Shown one piece after another: positions 43,360-51,905 of a DNA stretch of 64,000 nt. Position 1 is the stretch's first letter. Each line of letters opens with the position of its first letter. The notes below the pieces were generated by a model. The model saw only the letters and a program-made list of their open reading frames with translations. It did not search any database and was not told the origin of the DNA. Where the stretch lies: contig JADJPM010000004.1 in NCBI GenBank assembly GCA_016713245.1, positions 806,001 to 870,000 of the forward strand, read 5' to 3'. Position numbers and translations under genes: made by a program. Source of the DNA: Verrucomicrobiaceae bacterium. Its GTDB lineage: Bacteria > Verrucomicrobiota > Verrucomicrobiia > Verrucomicrobiales > Verrucomicrobiaceae.

Positions 43360-44331
43360 ATGAGTGAGGCGTCCCCGATCTATGTGCATGACTACCTGCT
43401 GAAGAGCGGCACGGCTCTCAATGCCGTGTCGCAGCGGCGGGTGTTTGCGGGAGCGCTGTTGTGTGTGGATGGCGGCTACGGTTGCGTGCATCCGTGGCCG
43501 GAGTTTGGCGATGCGCCGGTGGAGGAGCAGCTTCGGCTGCTCGCCGAGGGCATCACCACGCCGGTGACGGAGATGGCGCTGCGCTGTGCCGAGATCGACG
43601 GCGCGGCGAGAAGGGCAGGGGTGAGTTTGTTCGATGGCTTGAGCATTCCGCGCAGCCATTACTCATGGAGTTTTGCCGCCGAGACGGAGCCTCAAATGCA
43701 GCGGGTGATGGAGGAAGGCTGGGGAGCGATCAAGGCGAAGGGGTTCGCGAACTACGGCGAGACGATCCGCTTTCTGGAAGGCTGCGCGAAGCGCTTCGAA
43801 TCGCAGGGCGTGCGGCTTCGCGTGGATTTCAACGGCGTGCTGGATCGGATGACCTTTGAGAAGTTCGTCGAGTTCATGCCGCTGCGCATTTACCGGGCAC
43901 TCGATTTTGTGGAGGACCCGTTTCCGTATGAGGCGGAGGCCTGGGAAGCCATCCGGCGGCGCTGGGGCGTGGCGCTGGCGCTGGATAAAGGCTGGAAGAC
44001 GGGCACGCATGGCTTTGATGCCGTGGTGGTGAAGCCCGCACGTCGTGACTGGCGTGTGGTGGCCGACATGCATCCTGAGAAGCGCCTCGTGATGACCTCG
44101 GCCATGGATCATGCGCTCGGCCAGATGTTCGCCGCTTATGAAGCGGCCACCGCGGCGGCGACTGGATACCAGCTCGACTACTGCGGGCTCTGCACCGAGC
44201 ATCTTTTTGCGAAGGACGCCTTCTTCGAACGGGTGACCTCCCATGGCGGCTATCTCGAAGCAGATCGCAGCGGCGGAGGCCTCGGCTTTGGCGAGGTGCT
44301 GGAAGGTCTGCCGTGGCGCAGGCTGGTGTGA
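43360..44331 (+). CDS. Enolase-superfamily protein, MenC / o-succinylbenzoate synthase-like
   Basis: The 323-residue protein has the muconate-lactonizing-enzyme-type catalytic set. K125-A-K127 (GAIKAKGF) supplies the acid/base lysine, D156 (VDFNG), E185 (VEDPFP) and D209 (LALDKGW) are metal ligands, and K225 (VVKPARRDW) is the second lysine. This pattern matches o-succinylbenzoate synthase, which dehydrates SHCHC in menaquinone synthesis. However, no other men gene is nearby and OSBS-family proteins can also racemise N-acylamino acids. It is coupled to metY by a four-base gap, which favours looking at the amino-acid side activity too. Confidence 0.78.
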   Translation: MSEASPIYVHDYLLKSGTALNAVSQRRVFAGALLCVDGGYGCVHPWPEFGDAPVEEQLRLLAEGITTPVTEMALRCAEIDGAARRAGVSLFDGLSIPRSHYSWSFAAETEPQMQRVMEEGWGAIKAKGFANYGETIRFLEGCAKRFESQGVRLRVDFNGVLDRMTFEKFVEFMPLRIYRALDFVEDPFPYEAEAWEAIRRRWGVALALDKGWKTGTHGFDAVVVKPARRDWRVVADMHPEKRLVMTSAMDHALGQMFAAYEAATAAATGYQLDYCGLCTEHLFAKDAFFERVTSHGGYLEADRSGGGLGFGEVLEGLPWRRLV

Positions 44332-44348
44332 GGCGCTTGAGGCGGGAT

Positions 44349-44444
44349 GGTGGAACTGAGAATGGAGGAACTGAAAATGGCAAATGGCACGAGTCTCAGC
44401 GCCATTCCTCCATTCTGACCCATTCCTCCCTTTTCAGTTCCACC
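44349..44444. repeat. Repeat hairpin after the menC-like gene
   Basis: The left arm has GGTGGAACTGAGAATGGA followed by a GGAACTGAAAAT unit. The right arm (44401-44444) has CATTCCTCCATTC and CATTCCTCC, ending TTTTCAGTTCCACC. Arms are complementary with slippage; the period is 7+8. Confidence 0.85.
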
Positions 44445-44767
44445 ATGCTCGCCGGCTGCATCATCAGCGAGCGCCGCGATCAAGGAGAGGCACTTGCCAA
44501 GTGCCTCATGCCGGGGCTTGGCAAGTCCCGTTCCTTGTTCCTAACAATCATCTTTCTCCCCGTTCGCTGGCCTGAAAGCACTCGCAGCCTCGACGACCCG
44601 CCGCACCCAAGTCTTGACCTCGGGAGACTTTTTCGCTTCCATCGGCGCATTCGTCAAAAACCTCGTTTTTGTGTATGAAGCTCCTTTTACCCCAAGCCAC
44701 GCCTGAAAAACCAGAAAAAAACTGTGGGCGAATCTGATTCGCCCACAATTAAGTGTGGATAAACAAC
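44445..44767. other. Gene-free stretch with two palindromes
   Basis: No credible gene. A 17-base palindrome-like GGCACTTGCCAAGTGCC is near 44490. A perfect 11-bp stem TGTGGGCGAAT / ATTCGCCCACA occupies 44725-44749, close to the proposed cassette boundary. A weak reverse-strand ORF (44541-44843) crosses these and is not called. Confidence 0.6.
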
Positions 44768-44791
44768 GTTCGGCCAAGAAATAAGTTCCCC

Positions 44792-45109
44792 ATGATAGGC
44801 AAAGTTCAGAACCAAAAAGTTCGAGGTTGCAGCCGTGGTCCATTCATTTGGGGCACTGGCATTGTGGCGTTAGTTGCACTCGGAGTGTTCTACTTCTCAC
44901 GGCATACGATTTCACATGATCAGCTCAGTGGTTTGAAGACTGGAATGACAAAGGCCGAGGTCATACGATTGGTGGGGACCCCGAGTTCGACTCTACTACA
45001 GACCGATGGATCGACCATGCTCGCATACCGAAAGCAGGATAGATGGTGCATGGTTGATGTATTCTTGGATGCTGGAGGCCACGTTCAGTCTGTATTTCAC
45101 GATCACTAG
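44792..45109 (+). CDS. Small BamE/SmpA-like membrane-anchored protein
   Basis: The 105-residue protein has one N-terminal hydrophobic helix (FIWGTGIVALVALGVFYF). It continues with a compact domain SHDQLSGLKTGMTKAEVIRLVGTPSS...LAYRKQDRWCMVDVFLD that follows the BamE/OmlA pattern (G-M-T-x-x-E-V-x-x-L-G-x-P, then a beta strand pair). BamE is a lipoprotein of the outer-membrane assembly machine; this protein has no lipobox, so it is only a fold relative. Composition is less GC-biased than the neighbours, which supports an acquired cassette gene. Confidence 0.75.
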   Translation: MIGKVQNQKVRGCSRGPFIWGTGIVALVALGVFYFSRHTISHDQLSGLKTGMTKAEVIRLVGTPSSTLLQTDGSTMLAYRKQDRWCMVDVFLDAGGHVQSVFHDH

Positions 45110-45153
45110 TATCAGATAGTCTCTCGAACTATGAACGCCACGCTAAACAAGAG

Positions 45154-45246
45154 GCCGAACAAAACGGATGCAGGCAACGGCTCGAAGGCTATCTGTCGTG
45201 TCAGCAACGTCTTGCGCTCGCCGTCGCCTGATCCGAGACGTCCGCC
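45154..45246 (+). repeat. attC-like imperfect hairpin
   Basis: Elements in order: inverse core GCCGAAC (45154-45160); left stem CGGATGCAGGCAACGG (45165-45180); a variable loop of about 40 bases; right stem CCGTCGCCTGATCCG (45221-45235); and core-like GTCCGCC (45240-45246). Stem strands pair with extra unpaired bases on one side, as in attC. The right core is a poor match to GTTRRRY. Confidence 0.4.
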
Positions 45247-45302
45247 GCTCACTCACGAGCACTGCAAATCAGGCCCGGTGAGTGTGAAGGAGGTGAACTG
45301 GC

Positions 45303-47126
45303 TCAGCTGGCTTTGCTGGGCAGATCGACGAGCATCTGGGCGTTGCTCGGGTAGCGTTCGAGGAGGGTGAGGACGCGCTGGATGGCGTCGATGGGCTTGC
45401 CACCGGCGAGGCCGCGGCGGAGCATGTGGATTTTATCGAGCTGGAAGGCCTGGAGGAGGAGTTCCTCGCGGCGGGTGCCGGATTTGAAGATGTTCACGGC
45501 CGGATAATAAAACTGCTCGGCGATTTTGCGGTCGAGCACGAGCTCCATGTTTCCGGTGCCTTTGAACTCCAGGAAGATGAGGTCGTCCATCTTGCTGCCA
45601 GTCTCGATGAGGGCGGTGGCGAGGATGGTGAGGCTGCCGGCGGTGCGGGTGTTTCGCGCGGCGGCGAACAGGCGGCGTGGAATCTCCAGGGCACCGACGC
45701 CGACACCACCGCTCATGGTGGCGCTGTTTTTGGCGCTGTTGTTGAAGGCGCGGGCCATGCGGGTGATGGAATCAATCAGCATGAAGACATGCTCGCCGCA
45801 TTCGACGAGGCGCTTTGCCCGCTCGATGGCGAACTGGGAAATGCGGGTGTGGCATTTGACGTCCTGATCGTTGCTGCTGGCGTAGATTTCGGCGTTTGGA
45901 AGGGCGCGTTTGAACTCGGTGACTTCTTCGGGACGCTCATCGACGAGCAAAATCATGAGGTGCGTGCCGGGGTGGTTCGTGGTGACGGCCTCGGCGACGT
46001 GCTGGAGGATGGTGGTCTTGCCCGAACGCGGCGGGGCAACGATGAGACCACGCTGACCGCGGCCGACGGGCGTGAACATATCGATCACGCGGGTGGTGAG
46101 GCGGTCCTTGTGGGTCTCAAGCTGGATGCGCTTGTTGGGATTGATGGCTTTGAGTTCTTCGAAGAGCGGGAGATCACGCACGACCTCGGGGGCGCGGGCA
46201 TTGATCTCGGTGACTTCGGTGAGCTGCGGGCCACGGGCACCTTTGCGCTGCACGCCGCTGATGTGCATGCCTTCACGCAGGCCATACTGGCGGATGGTGT
46301 CCTGGCTGACCCAGCAATCATTTGGATGCTGCGCATAGGCGCGGTCCTTTTGGCGGAGACTGCCAAAGCCTTTCAGGTTCAGCTCGAGGACGCCATTGGC
46401 GGGCTCGGGCGGGCCGAGTTCGATTTCTTTGACTGGCAGAGGCTCAGCGGCGGCGTGCTGATGGCCCTGCTGATGGCCGTGGGATGGCTGGGAGCCGTTG
46501 TTTTGAGCGTATTGGCCGCCCTGACCGCCTTGACCATTCTGCCGGGCCTGCTGACGCTCAAGCGCACGCTGGCGCTGCTTTTCCTTCCAACGCTCAAACT
46601 TGGATTTGCGGCGTTCGTGGGCGTTTTGAGGCCGGGGGGATTCCTGATTGGGGATTCCTGCTGGCTGATTCGACGGGGGAACGGGCGCGGGCGGTGCCGA
46701 GGGGACGGATGTGTCCGCTGGGGCGGATGGCTCGGGAGTGACGATGACAACGGGAGCGGGTGTCTCAATGACAGGCGCGGGAGCCTCGATGACGGGAGCC
46801 GGCGCAGGTGCCGGGGCTTCAGCGAGTGGCAGCTCGGGCGTGCTTTCCTCCGCGATCTCGGCCTTAGTCTTGCGCTTCGCGGCTTTTTTGGCGGCGGGCT
46901 TTTTGATCTCCGTGGTTTTTTTGACCTCGACGGGTGCTTTCACCTCGGCGGCCTTTTTGACCTCGGCAGGTGCCTTTACCGCAGCGACCTTTTTGGCGGC
47001 TGGAGCCGCTTTTTTGGCCGCAGGCTTCTTCACGGCGACCTTTTTGGCGGCTGCTTTCTTGGCGGCGGGCTTGCGCTTGGGTTTGGTTTCGGCGGCCTCG
47101 TCAGCAGGAAGTTCGTTATCGGGCAT
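45303..47126 (-). CDS. rho: Transcription termination factor Rho with long disordered N-terminus
   Basis: The 607-residue protein has a canonical Rho C-terminal 370 residues. The RNA-binding cold-shock fold starts about residue 240 (NGVLELNLKGFGSLRQ), and the ATPase has Walker A PPRSGKTT (about residues 365-372). Later motifs include LLVDERPEEVTEF, DSITRMARAFN and the R-loop region KSGTRREELL. Residues 1-235 are an insertion-type extension: Lys/Ala-rich repeats (PAAKK, AEVKK), a Pro/Ala stretch (APAPAPVIEAPAPVIE) and an Arg/Gln/Gly-rich part with QQGHQH. Comparable extensions in other phyla affect RNA binding or condensation. It is followed upstream by yebC, 20 bases away on the same strand. 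Confidence 0.97.
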   Translation of the reverse strand: MPDNELPADEAAETKPKRKPAAKKAAAKKVAVKKPAAKKAAPAAKKVAAVKAPAEVKKAAEVKAPVEVKKTTEIKKPAAKKAAKRKTKAEIAEESTPELPLAEAPAPAPAPVIEAPAPVIETPAPVVIVTPEPSAPADTSVPSAPPAPVPPSNQPAGIPNQESPRPQNAHERRKSKFERWKEKQRQRALERQQARQNGQGGQGGQYAQNNGSQPSHGHQQGHQHAAAEPLPVKEIELGPPEPANGVLELNLKGFGSLRQKDRAYAQHPNDCWVSQDTIRQYGLREGMHISGVQRKGARGPQLTEVTEINARAPEVVRDLPLFEELKAINPNKRIQLETHKDRLTTRVIDMFTPVGRGQRGLIVAPPRSGKTTILQHVAEAVTTNHPGTHLMILLVDERPEEVTEFKRALPNAEIYASSNDQDVKCHTRISQFAIERAKRLVECGEHVFMLIDSITRMARAFNNSAKNSATMSGGVGVGALEIPRRLFAAARNTRTAGSLTILATALIETGSKMDDLIFLEFKGTGNMELVLDRKIAEQFYYPAVNIFKSGTRREELLLQAFQLDKIHMLRRGLAGGKPIDAIQRVLTLLERYPSNAQMLVDLPSKAS

Positions 47127-47146
47127 GATGGTGGGGGAAAGGGGGA

Positions 47147-47896
47147 TTAATCGAGCTGGTCGGCGATGGCGTCGTCGATTTCAAAATTGGCGTGGACGTG
47201 CTGGGTATCGTCGTAGTCGTCGAGGATGTCGTAGAGCTTGATGAGGGACTTCGCGGTGGCCACATCGCTGATGGTGACGGTGGTCTGCGGCTGGTAGATG
47301 AGCTGCTGGCTGCGGGAGGTGATGTTTTTATCCCGCAGGGCATTGGAGACCTGGAAAAGCTTGTCCGTGGGGGTGTAAACGACCCAGTCATCGCCTTCGT
47401 CGGCGATGTCGTCCGCACCGGCATCGAGGGCAGCCTCCATGAGCTGGTCCTCGGAAGCGGCGGCTTTGTCGAGACGGATTTCACCGCGGCGCTGGAACAT
47501 GTATGCCACGCTGCCGCTATCGGCGAAGGTGCCGCTGTTTTTGGAAAGGAGGACGCGGACGTCGTTGGCGCTGCGGTTGCGGTTATCGGTGACGATTTCG
47601 ATCATCATGGCGACGCCGCCGGGGGCGTAGGCCTCGTAGAGGACCTCTTCGAGAGCGGCGCTGGCGAGCTCGCCGGTGCCTTTTTTGATGGCGCGGTCGA
47701 TGTTGTCGTTGGGGACGTTGGCGGCCTTGGCGGCGGTGATGGCGCTGCGGAGGCGTGCGTTGGTATCCGGGCTGCCGCCGCCTGCTTTCGCGGCGAGGGT
47801 GAGCTCCTTGGCGAGCTTGGAGAAGGCATTGCCGCGCTTGGCATCAATGACTGCCTTGGTGCGCTTGATCTTGGACCATTTATTGTGGCCGGCCAT
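47147..47896 (-). CDS. yebC: YebC/PmpR family regulator or ribosome-associated protein
   Basis: The 249-residue protein matches the three-domain YebC family from MAGHNKWSKIKRTKAVIDAKR through NARLRSAITAAKAANVPNDNIDRAIKKG, EVLYEAYAPGGVAMMIEIVTDNRNR and GTFADSGSVAYMF. YebC proteins are described as transcriptional regulators and, more recently, as factors that help translation through proline-rich stretches. The latter would suit a genome with Pro-rich proteins like this Rho, but that link is inference. It is transcribed ahead of rho. Confidence 0.95.
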   Translation of the reverse strand: MAGHNKWSKIKRTKAVIDAKRGNAFSKLAKELTLAAKAGGGSPDTNARLRSAITAAKAANVPNDNIDRAIKKGTGELASAALEEVLYEAYAPGGVAMMIEIVTDNRNRSANDVRVLLSKNSGTFADSGSVAYMFQRRGEIRLDKAAASEDQLMEAALDAGADDIADEGDDWVVYTPTDKLFQVSNALRDKNITSRSQQLIYQPQTTVTISDVATAKSLIKLYDILDDYDDTQHVHANFEIDDAIADQLD

Positions 47897-48240
47897 GAGG
47901 GGAGACGATGTCGGTTATCGGAAGCAATCAGTAATGCGCCCATGAGGGCTGGCATACCGTGCGGGGTTGGTATGAGGGGAAAAGAAAAAGCGGCCTCGCC
48001 GCGATGGCTCCGATAGGAATGCCCGCACGCATGGGGATGCGCAGGAGGTTTTTATGACGCTACGGCCATGAAAACAGCGGCAGACTTGCCGGAGTGACAC
48101 CAGTGTCCACAACTCAGTCCTGAGTCCCGTGAACGGCGCGGAGTGTGCGGGAGGCCCGGCGCTCTGGCAAGAGCTTTTTCGTGCGAGGGAGGAAGAATGC
48201 TCCGCCTCTAACCGCCGCGTGATAGCCTTTTTCGAGGCTT
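47897..48240. other. Gene-free gap with no recognised element
   Basis: The 344-base gap between yebC and the giant-protein run has no credible ORF. It contains an A-rich patch GGGGAAAAGAAAAAGCGG near 47975 and no recognised structured RNA. Confidence 0.5.
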
Positions 48241-51200
48241 TTACCTCTTCAAGCTCGCCACGGAGCGAAAGAAGCGCTTCGAGCGATCGATGGTGAGCGC
48301 TTTGGAGAAGGTATCGGCATCGGTGAGGGTGGCGGTGAGTTCGGAGGGGGTGGTCCAGGTGGTGAGGTCGTCGCTGGCTTCGAAGCTCACGTCGATGAAG
48401 GCGGTGTAATCGGCGGGCCAGTCCACGCGGAGGACGGGGGCACCGGTGAAATCGACGCGGAGGTGGTGAAGCTCAAGTCGAGCGGGAGGTGCGGCGGGCG
48501 AGCTGGCGGCGCTGCGGGGATCGGTGCTGCGGAAGTATTCTTCGGCGAGCGAGTAGGGACTCGTGTCGAGGCGATCATGCGTGCCAAAGCCGAGCGTGCC
48601 GAAGTGGCGGCGCTCCCAGCTATCGGCGAGGAGGTCGCCGTCGGTGTCGGCGTCGATGGGGGTGGGGAGGGTGTCGATGGTGAGGGAGATGACTTCGAGC
48701 ACGGGATAGCCGCCGATGGCGGGGAGGTCGGTGTAGGCGGTGACGGTCATGGGAGTGCCGGTGGGCAGGGTGACATCGCTGGGGAGCTGGAAGGCGATGT
48801 AGTGCCCATCGACCATGGCAAAGTCCGTGGCGCCGCTGTCCTGCGCGAGCGTGAGGCCTGCGGGCGAGGGCGTGCTGCGGGTGAAGAGCGTGTAGGTGCC
48901 GCTGGTGCGTGTGGGATAGCCGCTGAGGATGGCATCACGGCGGGCTTTCGCGGTGGCGTATTCGCCGCTGGTGAAGTGAGCACCGGTTTGATACTCGGTG
49001 GGCAGATTTCCCGTGGTGATGAATGCGTGCAAAGCGGTCATCGGCGGTGTCATCGTGGCCAGAGCGTCATCGGCGAGGGCTTCGTGGCGGGTATAGACAT
49101 CACGGGCGACTTCGAGCAGCGCGGCGCTGTCGGCGTGGTCCAAAGCGGCGTCGAGATAGCTCACGAGAGCGCTCATGCGCACGATGGGAGCCGTGGGCGC
49201 GGTGGTGGAGCGGCTGCGCAAAGCATGCGGGCTTTGATCGACGGTCGTTTTGTCTCCGGTGACGGTGATGCCGCGTGCGGCGAAGAGATCGCTCACCATC
49301 TCACGCAGCATGAGCGCGGCGAGCGTGGTCTCGGAACTCATCGTGACCTGGGCGTAAGGCTGTCCGCCGCGATTGGCGGCGGCGAAGTTTTGGGCGAGCC
49401 AAGTGGGCGCGGCGGAACCTGCGGCGTTCATGGCAAAGGTGAAGGCCTGCTGCGAGCTGCTCCAGTTGTCGTCGTAACCGGCGGTGTTCCAGTTGGTGGT
49501 GGTGTTTTGCCAGTTGGTGCCGCCAAAGCTCCACGTCGTTCCCGTGGCGACGAGAGCGCCTTGAGTGGCACCAAAGCTCCAGCCGTCCTCTTCGGGCAGC
49601 GGCACGATGGCGGCCATGGCGCGGCCCGGATGCGTGGTCACGATGGGTGTGCTGTCGAAATTATCCGGCGTGTGAGCGATGAGGTAACCTTTGTCGCCCG
49701 TGGCATTCAGCACGGTGATGCGGCCAAAGTAGGTCGTGGTGGTGCCGAGGCCGATTTCGCCCTGGCCGACGCGGTTTCCGAGCGGGTCGGTGATTGTGAT
49801 GACGGTGCCATTGGCCGCATTTCCCGTGGTGGCGGCACCGGTGGCATCCATGCGCCGCACGCTGACATCGACGAGCAGCGTGCTGAGCGAGGGTGCATCA
49901 TTCGCGGGCTTGCTGAGCGGGTTTTTGGGATTGCTGTTGGCGGCGATTTCATCGGCATCGCTGAAGCCGTCGCCATCGGAGTCGCTACCGCCATCGGGAT
50001 CGAGGCCGCGGTCCACTTCGACGAAATCAGGCACGCCATCACCATCGCGATCTTGGAGGGCTGGAGGCGTGGTGAAGGTGTAAGCGGCGGTTTTCGTCGG
50101 CGAGGGGCCGGTGCCGGGCTTGTCGGCATAATAATAGACCGTTCCATCGGTGAAGGCCCAGGGCGGCGAGGCGGGATTGTAAGCCGTGAAGCTGCCGCTG
50201 GAGCCGAGACGGTAGTAAACGGTCGTGCCGCCGCTGTAGCCGCTGAAGGTGAGCTGGATGCCAGTGCTGTAACTGCCCGCCGCGGGCGAAATGCTGATGT
50301 CCTCGACGCTGGAGCCGAGCGTGCTGTCAAAGTTCACGATGGAGAATTGCATGTGCTGCTGATTGATCGCCGTGCCCGGCGTGGCGCTGGCGGCGGTGCC
50401 CACATTCTGCGGCGAGGCTGCACCGATGCCCTGCGTGCTGCTGATGAAGCTCGCGATCTGCGCCAGCACATTGAACGGACCTCCGCCGATGCTCACGCTG
50501 CTGCTCCAGTCGCCCGCTTTGTAGCTGTGCAGCAGCGAGACGTTGTCGGAGCGGAAGGGCATGTCGCTCAGCAGCAGCACGTTGGCATAGCTGGCATACA
50601 CATTGACGACCGGCAGCGTGGTGGTGGCTGTCTGCGTCCAGCCGCTGCCGTTGTTGGCAAAGGAGATGGCCGTGGTGGAGGGCTGGCCGGGTGCGGGCGC
50701 ATAGAGCACCTGAAACTGCGAGGCTCCATTCGATGGCACCACGCCGCTGATCACGCCGCTGCCACCGCTGGGCGAAAGTGTGACTGGAGCCGAAAAACCG
50801 ACGCCGCTGGTGTAACCATAGATCGCCAGCAGGCCGCTGGAGAAGCGCACGAGCATCTTGGCGCCTGCCGGATCGGCCACAGGCACGATTTGCGCCACGG
50901 GAGCCCCAAACGTGTGATTGAAAGGCGCGGAGAAGGTCCAGCCGGGGCCACTCGTGACGATGCGGCGCACCATCACGGCCGAGGCACCGGGCACATAAAA
51001 GATCATGTCCATGTTCGGCACCTGAAACGGCACGGCGATGAAGCCCGCATTGTCCGGCAGGCCTGCCAGGCTCAGTTCGGTGGTGAAGCCCACACCGGTG
51101 GGATTGTAGGCCTCGAAGGTGTTTGTCGCCCCGAGATCACGCATCACGCCCACCAAGGTCGTGCCACCGACGGCGGTGTGGAACGGATTGCTCACGCCCA

Positions 51201-51873
51201 GCGGTCCTTCGGGGCAATCTCCGGTGTCGATGATGTTCCAGGTGCCTGCATTCGAGCGAATCTCATTCAGCGCATAGCCGAAAGTCGGATGCCCGCCGAT
51301 GATGGCCGCCAAATCGTCTTCAGGCGTCGGAGCGGCACCGGTGGTGATGTCGATGGCGCAAAGCGTTTCTGGAGCCAAGCCGACGCTGAGCACGGTTTTT
51401 GGTTCCGTGTAGCCCATCCCGCTCGGCGAGAGGATTTGAACGCGATTCTGCGCTGGAGCCGTGATGGCGAAAGAATCCGCCGTGGTGCCAAAAAGCTTCC
51501 CCACCGCGATGCTGGACGCCTGCGTGACGCCTGTGGCCCGCGACGTCGCAAAGCTCGGTGCCGTCATCAGCCCCGTGCCGTAGCCGATGCGATACAAGCC
51601 CGTCGTTTTATCCACGATGAGCACATCCGCATTGCCATCCCCGTTGAAATCACCGGACGCGGTGAACTCGCGTTCTGTCTCGTAACTCGGCGCGGTGGCG
51701 AAAAGGCTCGTGGTGATGAAGAGAGCCGTCAGGCACGCGATTTGGCCGCAGAGGAGCAGAGGAGCGGAGAAGGCAGAGATTTGAAACAACTCTGCGCCCT
51801 CTGCCTCTTTGCCTCTCTGTGGCAATAGCGAGCGTTTCAGCGTTTTCTTCGCGGATGAATTGAAAGCGTTCAT
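48241..51873 (-). CDS. Giant secreted protein with VCBS/FG-GAP-like, chitobiase-C-like and TSP3 repeats
   Basis: The product is 1210 residues from ATG 51873. The N-terminus is a hydrophobic export signal (ACLTALFITTSLFA) displaced to about residue 50 by an inserted repeat-encoded stretch. Next come FG-GAP/VCBS-like units (TASGDFNGDGNADVLIVDKTTG). A chitobiase C-terminal-like beta sandwich follows (ISPAAGSYSTGIQLTFSG...TVYYRLGSSG), then calcium-binding thrombospondin type 3 repeats (DRDGDGVPDFVE, DSDGDGFSDADE). The C-terminal region ends in the SDDLTTWT pattern. It is probably an extracellular adhesive or structural protein. It is the last gene of a three-gene leftward run. Confidence 0.8.
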   Translation of the reverse strand: MNAFNSSAKKTLKRSLLPQRGKEAEGAELFQISAFSAPLLLCGQIACLTALFITTSLFATAPSYETEREFTASGDFNGDGNADVLIVDKTTGLYRIGYGTGLMTAPSFATSRATGVTQASSIAVGKLFGTTADSFAITAPAQNRVQILSPSGMGYTEPKTVLSVGLAPETLCAIDITTGAAPTPEDDLAAIIGGHPTFGYALNEIRSNAGTWNIIDTGDCPEGPLGVSNPFHTAVGGTTLVGVMRDLGATNTFEAYNPTGVGFTTELSLAGLPDNAGFIAVPFQVPNMDMIFYVPGASAVMVRRIVTSGPGWTFSAPFNHTFGAPVAQIVPVADPAGAKMLVRFSSGLLAIYGYTSGVGFSAPVTLSPSGGSGVISGVVPSNGASQFQVLYAPAPGQPSTTAISFANNGSGWTQTATTTLPVVNVYASYANVLLLSDMPFRSDNVSLLHSYKAGDWSSSVSIGGGPFNVLAQIASFISSTQGIGAASPQNVGTAASATPGTAINQQHMQFSIVNFDSTLGSSVEDISISPAAGSYSTGIQLTFSGYSGGTTVYYRLGSSGSFTAYNPASPPWAFTDGTVYYYADKPGTGPSPTKTAAYTFTTPPALQDRDGDGVPDFVEVDRGLDPDGGSDSDGDGFSDADEIAANSNPKNPLSKPANDAPSLSTLLVDVSVRRMDATGAATTGNAANGTVITITDPLGNRVGQGEIGLGTTTTYFGRITVLNATGDKGYLIAHTPDNFDSTPIVTTHPGRAMAAIVPLPEEDGWSFGATQGALVATGTTWSFGGTNWQNTTTNWNTAGYDDNWSSSQQAFTFAMNAAGSAAPTWLAQNFAAANRGGQPYAQVTMSSETTLAALMLREMVSDLFAARGITVTGDKTTVDQSPHALRSRSTTAPTAPIVRMSALVSYLDAALDHADSAALLEVARDVYTRHEALADDALATMTPPMTALHAFITTGNLPTEYQTGAHFTSGEYATAKARRDAILSGYPTRTSGTYTLFTRSTPSPAGLTLAQDSGATDFAMVDGHYIAFQLPSDVTLPTGTPMTVTAYTDLPAIGGYPVLEVISLTIDTLPTPIDADTDGDLLADSWERRHFGTLGFGTHDRLDTSPYSLAEEYFRSTDPRSAASSPAAPPARLELHHLRVDFTGAPVLRVDWPADYTAFIDVSFEASDDLTTWTTPSELTATLTDADTFSKALTIDRSKRFFRSVASLKR
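51745..51824. repeat. Repeat hairpin inside the signal-peptide region of a giant protein
   Basis: The left arm (GCCGCAGAGGAGCAGAGG, then GCGGAGAAGGCAGAG) pairs with the right arm (TCTGCGCCCTCTGCCTC, then GCCTCTCTGTGGC). The element is in frame and encodes RGKEAEGAELFQISAFSAPL. A very similar element lies at 62570-62661 outside any gene. Confidence 0.88.
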
Positions 51874-51905
51874 AATGGAGAAGGTTTGAAATTCGGACAT
51901 CAGGC

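Larger units (their letters stand above)
44768..45246 (+). mobile_element. Candidate single integron-type gene cassette
   Basis: A GTTCGGC core (44768-44774) is followed by one short ORF and then an attC-like hairpin whose inverse core GCCGAAC is the exact complement of the upstream core. ORF then attC in the same orientation is the layout of an integron cassette. No integrase or second cassette is in the window, so it would be a lone cassette outside an integron. Confidence 0.4.

Noticed and set aside
44541..44843. Reverse-strand 100-codon ORF
   Set aside because: It crosses palindromes and the cassette boundary, with no recognisable domain.
45426..47150. Forward open frame opposite rho
   Set aside because: Antisense artefact; Rho motifs are complete on the minus strand.
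48463..51828. Forward open frame of over 1100 codons opposite the 1210-residue secreted protein
   Set aside because: Composition is Gly/Arg/Ala-biased with no domain, while the minus strand has a signal, TSP3 and FG-GAP-like repeats.
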